Shown: piece after piece, positions 17,411 to 18,328 of the stretch | Layout of the letters: every line of letters begins with the position of its first letter | Numbering within the stretch: position 1 is the first letter of the stretch | NCBI GenBank assembly: GCA_000310025.1 | Contig: FN649739.1 | Span: forward strand, 2,230,172 to 2,248,499 | Source: Ectocarpus siliculosus | Lineage: Eukaryota; Sar; Phaeophyceae; Ectocarpales; Ectocarpaceae | Length of the DNA: 18,328 nucleotides | Reading direction: 5' to 3' | The notes under the pieces: generated by a model | What the model saw: only the letters and a program-made list of their open reading frames with translations | The model's database searches: none | Told to the model about the DNA's origin: nothing | Translations under genes and position numbers: made by a program

Positions 17411-18229
17411 ACAGACAAACAGAGAGAACGAGAGAGAGAGACGGAGAGACAAGGAAAGGCAGAGAGAGAACGAGAGAGAGAGGAGAGAGGGGAACAAACA
17501 CGAAGCGCGAGATGGACACGAGACGCCTTGGTAGTCAGCACGAGAAACAGCGTCTTCAACACTTGTCAACACCAACAGATATCCTAACGACAACGAAACA
17601 AACACAAACAGCACACCGGTTAACATGGACCAAGAACTGCCTGAGCTGGATGGGAAAACAATTGCCACGCCATCCTCTATTGTAGCGGCACAGCAAACAA
17701 ATTGCGAGGTGTGTCCACTTACGGATTGACGCTGCCGCACTGAACCAGGTAGCCGAGGGAGTCGATCTGCGCCAGGATGAGGACGATGTTCTCATCGAGA
17801 GTCTCCTTGCTTTCGACCTGCACGTCACCGTCGTCGTCGTCATCATTAAAGAAACAACCACACAAACATCATCGAGAGTTCTTCTTTCCGAGATCAACAA
17901 GCGCGGACGGATGTTGCTGCTACATATCAAGTGCAACAACAGCAGCAACCACCCACAGGAGCAACAAAGCCAACGAAAGCGCAAAAGCGGCAACCGCCCA
18001 AAAGAGCAAAAAAACAAAAAAATGTTGAAGAAATCGCAACCACACGCCACCCACGTACCTCGTCCGGACACTCCGTGGCAAACTCGTCGTCATCGAGGGC
18101 GTCGAGCAGCCCCTGCGCCGCGGACCCCTGCAGGTAGGCCGTGACAAGCTGGTCGGAGAAGGTGTTGGCACCCTCGCAAGAGGTGTAGTACGCCACCAGC
18201 TCTTGGTCGGCCGGTTTCGAGAAGGCTTC
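14197..18229 (-). CDS. Single-span (visible part) membrane protein with long Gly/Ala/Ser/Thr-rich tail, 5' end missing
   Basis: Five exons in consistent phase, 18229-18059, 17817-17723, 17311-17170, 16535-15931 and 15469-14197, give about 761 residues. The first ~105 hold five Cys (TSCEG, TECPD, VQCGSV, ALCTD and ICGF just inside the membrane) and look extracytoplasmic. A strong hydrophobic helix follows at ~106-128 (AIWFVICGFAVVSVGLFVVA), then a basic R-LLLQQK edge. The tail begins EGLYKVIFEDEIEASETSSS and becomes low-complexity: Gln7, Gly runs, a Thr run and an acidic patch AFDEHDEDSDMDDDFSDSDG (~425-444). The layout recalls the last outer loop and last helix of prominin/tweety-type proteins, but that is only an impression. 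I do not recognise the family. A tail this disordered may serve as a scaffold or phosphorylation target (inference). The N-terminal exons are off the right edge. Confidence 0.75.
15470..15930 (-). other. Membrane-protein intron 4
   Basis: The 461-base intron has donor CCAA|GTGAGA and acceptor GCCTCAG. The TGA inside the donor is in frame, so intron retention would stop the protein at once. The intron is otherwise unremarkable apart from a C9 run near 15889. Confidence 0.7.
15931..16535 (-). CDS. Membrane-protein exon 4, start of cytoplasmic tail
   Basis: It begins GAGGGTCTGTACAAGG after CCGAGCAAAG and encodes EGLYKVIFEDEIEASETSSS, SDDSWSRAHDLKKGSLAYDG and RSSHSK at its end (the last Lys completed by exon 5). 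It includes a Gln7 run (from CTG/CAG triplets) and many Ser/Gly/Arg residues. The acceptor lacks a good pyrimidine tract. Similar borders occur three more times upstream (tandem copies listed separately). Confidence 0.75.
16505..16975 (-). repeat. Four tandem ~136-bp copies of an intron-exon border
   Basis: The anchor word CCTT(G/A)T(A)(C)AGACCCTC on the plus strand occurs at 16520, 16663, 16799 and 16934, spacings 143, 136 and 135. Each copy also shares CTCG(G/A)GACAACGATG-like and GGGGGAAGAT-like sequence. On the coding strand they read EGLYKVIFEDE, EGLYKAIFPHLAG, EGLYKVIFPPFTG and GLHKVFFPLFYR. Only the first copy opens into the long exon. Confidence 0.9.
17170..17311 (-). CDS. Membrane-protein exon 3, transmembrane helix
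   Basis: After AAACTCCACCAG it encodes YFVEGVEEALCTDAPDAIWF, VICGFAVVSVGLFVVAVSFR and LLLQQKE. The 23-residue hydrophobic run followed by Arg and Lys marks a membrane helix with the C-terminal side probably cytoplasmic. It ends GAG before GTAAGC, phase 0. Confidence 0.85.
17312..17722 (-). other. Membrane-protein intron 2 with long GA microsatellite
   Basis: The intron is 411 bases with a GTAAGT donor. Perfect (AG)n spans about 17367-17407, and imperfect GAGA-rich sequence continues to about 17495. On the coding strand it is a CT-rich tract. Confidence 0.85.
17367..17495. repeat. (AG)n microsatellite, about 20 perfect units plus degenerate extension
   Basis: Uninterrupted AG dinucleotides grade into GAGAGA with CA, CG and AA interruptions. 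On the transcribed strand it provides a very long polypyrimidine tract inside the intron, though well upstream of the acceptor. Confidence 0.95.
17723..17817 (-). CDS. Membrane-protein exon 2
   Basis: After GACGTGCAG it encodes VESKETLDENIVLILAQIDS and LGYLVQCGSVN, ending CC before GTAAGT (phase 2), completed as CCC (Pro) by the next exon. The helix-like LILAQIDSLGYLVQC segment probably lies in the extracytoplasmic part. Confidence 0.82.
17818..18058 (-). other. Membrane-protein intron 1 (visible)
   Basis: The 241-base intron has a GTACGT donor. It contains a GTCGTC triplet run near 17830 and CAACA-rich stretches. Nothing else was seen. Confidence 0.75.
18059..18229 (-). CDS. Membrane-protein exon 1 (first visible)
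   Basis: It encodes EAFSKPADQELVAYYTSCEG, ANTFSDQLVTAYLQGSAAQG and LLDALDDDEFATECPDE. The acceptor is ACACGACAG and the donor is GTACGT, phase 0 at both ends. An ATG at 18259 lies in frame upstream, but its ten codons give no signal peptide and cross the acceptor, so I read this as an internal exon. Confidence 0.8.
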
Positions 18230-18328
18230 CTGTCGTGTGTATCGTGTTATTGGTGGCAAGGTTGTAAATACTCTTAGTTTTGTTGGGATAACGTAGAAAG
18301 GATATAAAAACGTGTGCGCGCGGGGGGG
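18230..18328 (-). other. Partial intron at the right edge
   Basis: AT-rich sequence with no coding signal, ending in GCGCGCGGGGGGG. It is probably an intron leading to the missing 5' exons. Confidence 0.5.

Noticed and set aside
18200-18259. Start of the right-hand gene at the ATG at 18259
   Set aside because: A good acceptor (ACACGACAG) lies between that ATG and the conserved-looking sequence, and no signal peptide precedes an apparently extracytoplasmic Cys-containing segment.

Overview
The window looks like nuclear DNA of an intron-rich eukaryote, not bacterial or viral DNA. Short GC-rich coding blocks on the minus strand end in GT/AG splice signals (often GTGAG or GTAAG) and are separated by introns of 0.35-1.1 kb full of microsatellites and tandem repeats. 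One predicted protein carries long Gly, Ala and Thr runs. This style fits a stramenopile, and a brown alga (Ectocarpus-like) is my best guess; that is inference from style, not an identification.

Left part (about 1331-7698, minus strand): the 5' two thirds of a gene for an FAD-dependent sugar-lactone oxidase of the GULO/ALO type (vanillyl-alcohol-oxidase fold). I rebuilt nine coding exons whose phases all agree, giving about 355 residues. They include the probable FAD-linking histidine (SSHSW) and the Gly-rich FAD-domain motif (YGGVV...CHG). The 3' exons lie off the left edge or were not recognised in positions 1-1330. The introns hold minisatellites, two duplicated segments and a diverged ~100-bp repeat present in two different introns.

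Upstream of that gene (about 7920-8090) lies a compact element: nearly perfect 19/20-bp inverted repeats enclosing a 12-bp hairpin and a degenerate tRNA-Val-like sequence on the minus strand.

Middle (about 8100-14190): no gene I can defend. It holds microsatellites, small duplications, one well-bordered orphan plus-strand exon candidate and one weak minus-strand ORF chain with an Asp run.

Right part (14197-18229, minus strand): the 3' portion of a second gene, five exons in consistent phase, about 761 visible residues. It encodes a Cys-containing, probably extracytoplasmic segment, one clear transmembrane helix and a cytoplasmic tail of roughly 630 residues rich in Gly, Ala, Ser and Thr. Its 5' end is beyond the right edge. 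The intron before the tail exon carries four ~136-bp tandem copies of the intron-exon border, one with its own usable-looking acceptor. The two genes are in tandem, both transcribed right to left, and I see no functional link between them.
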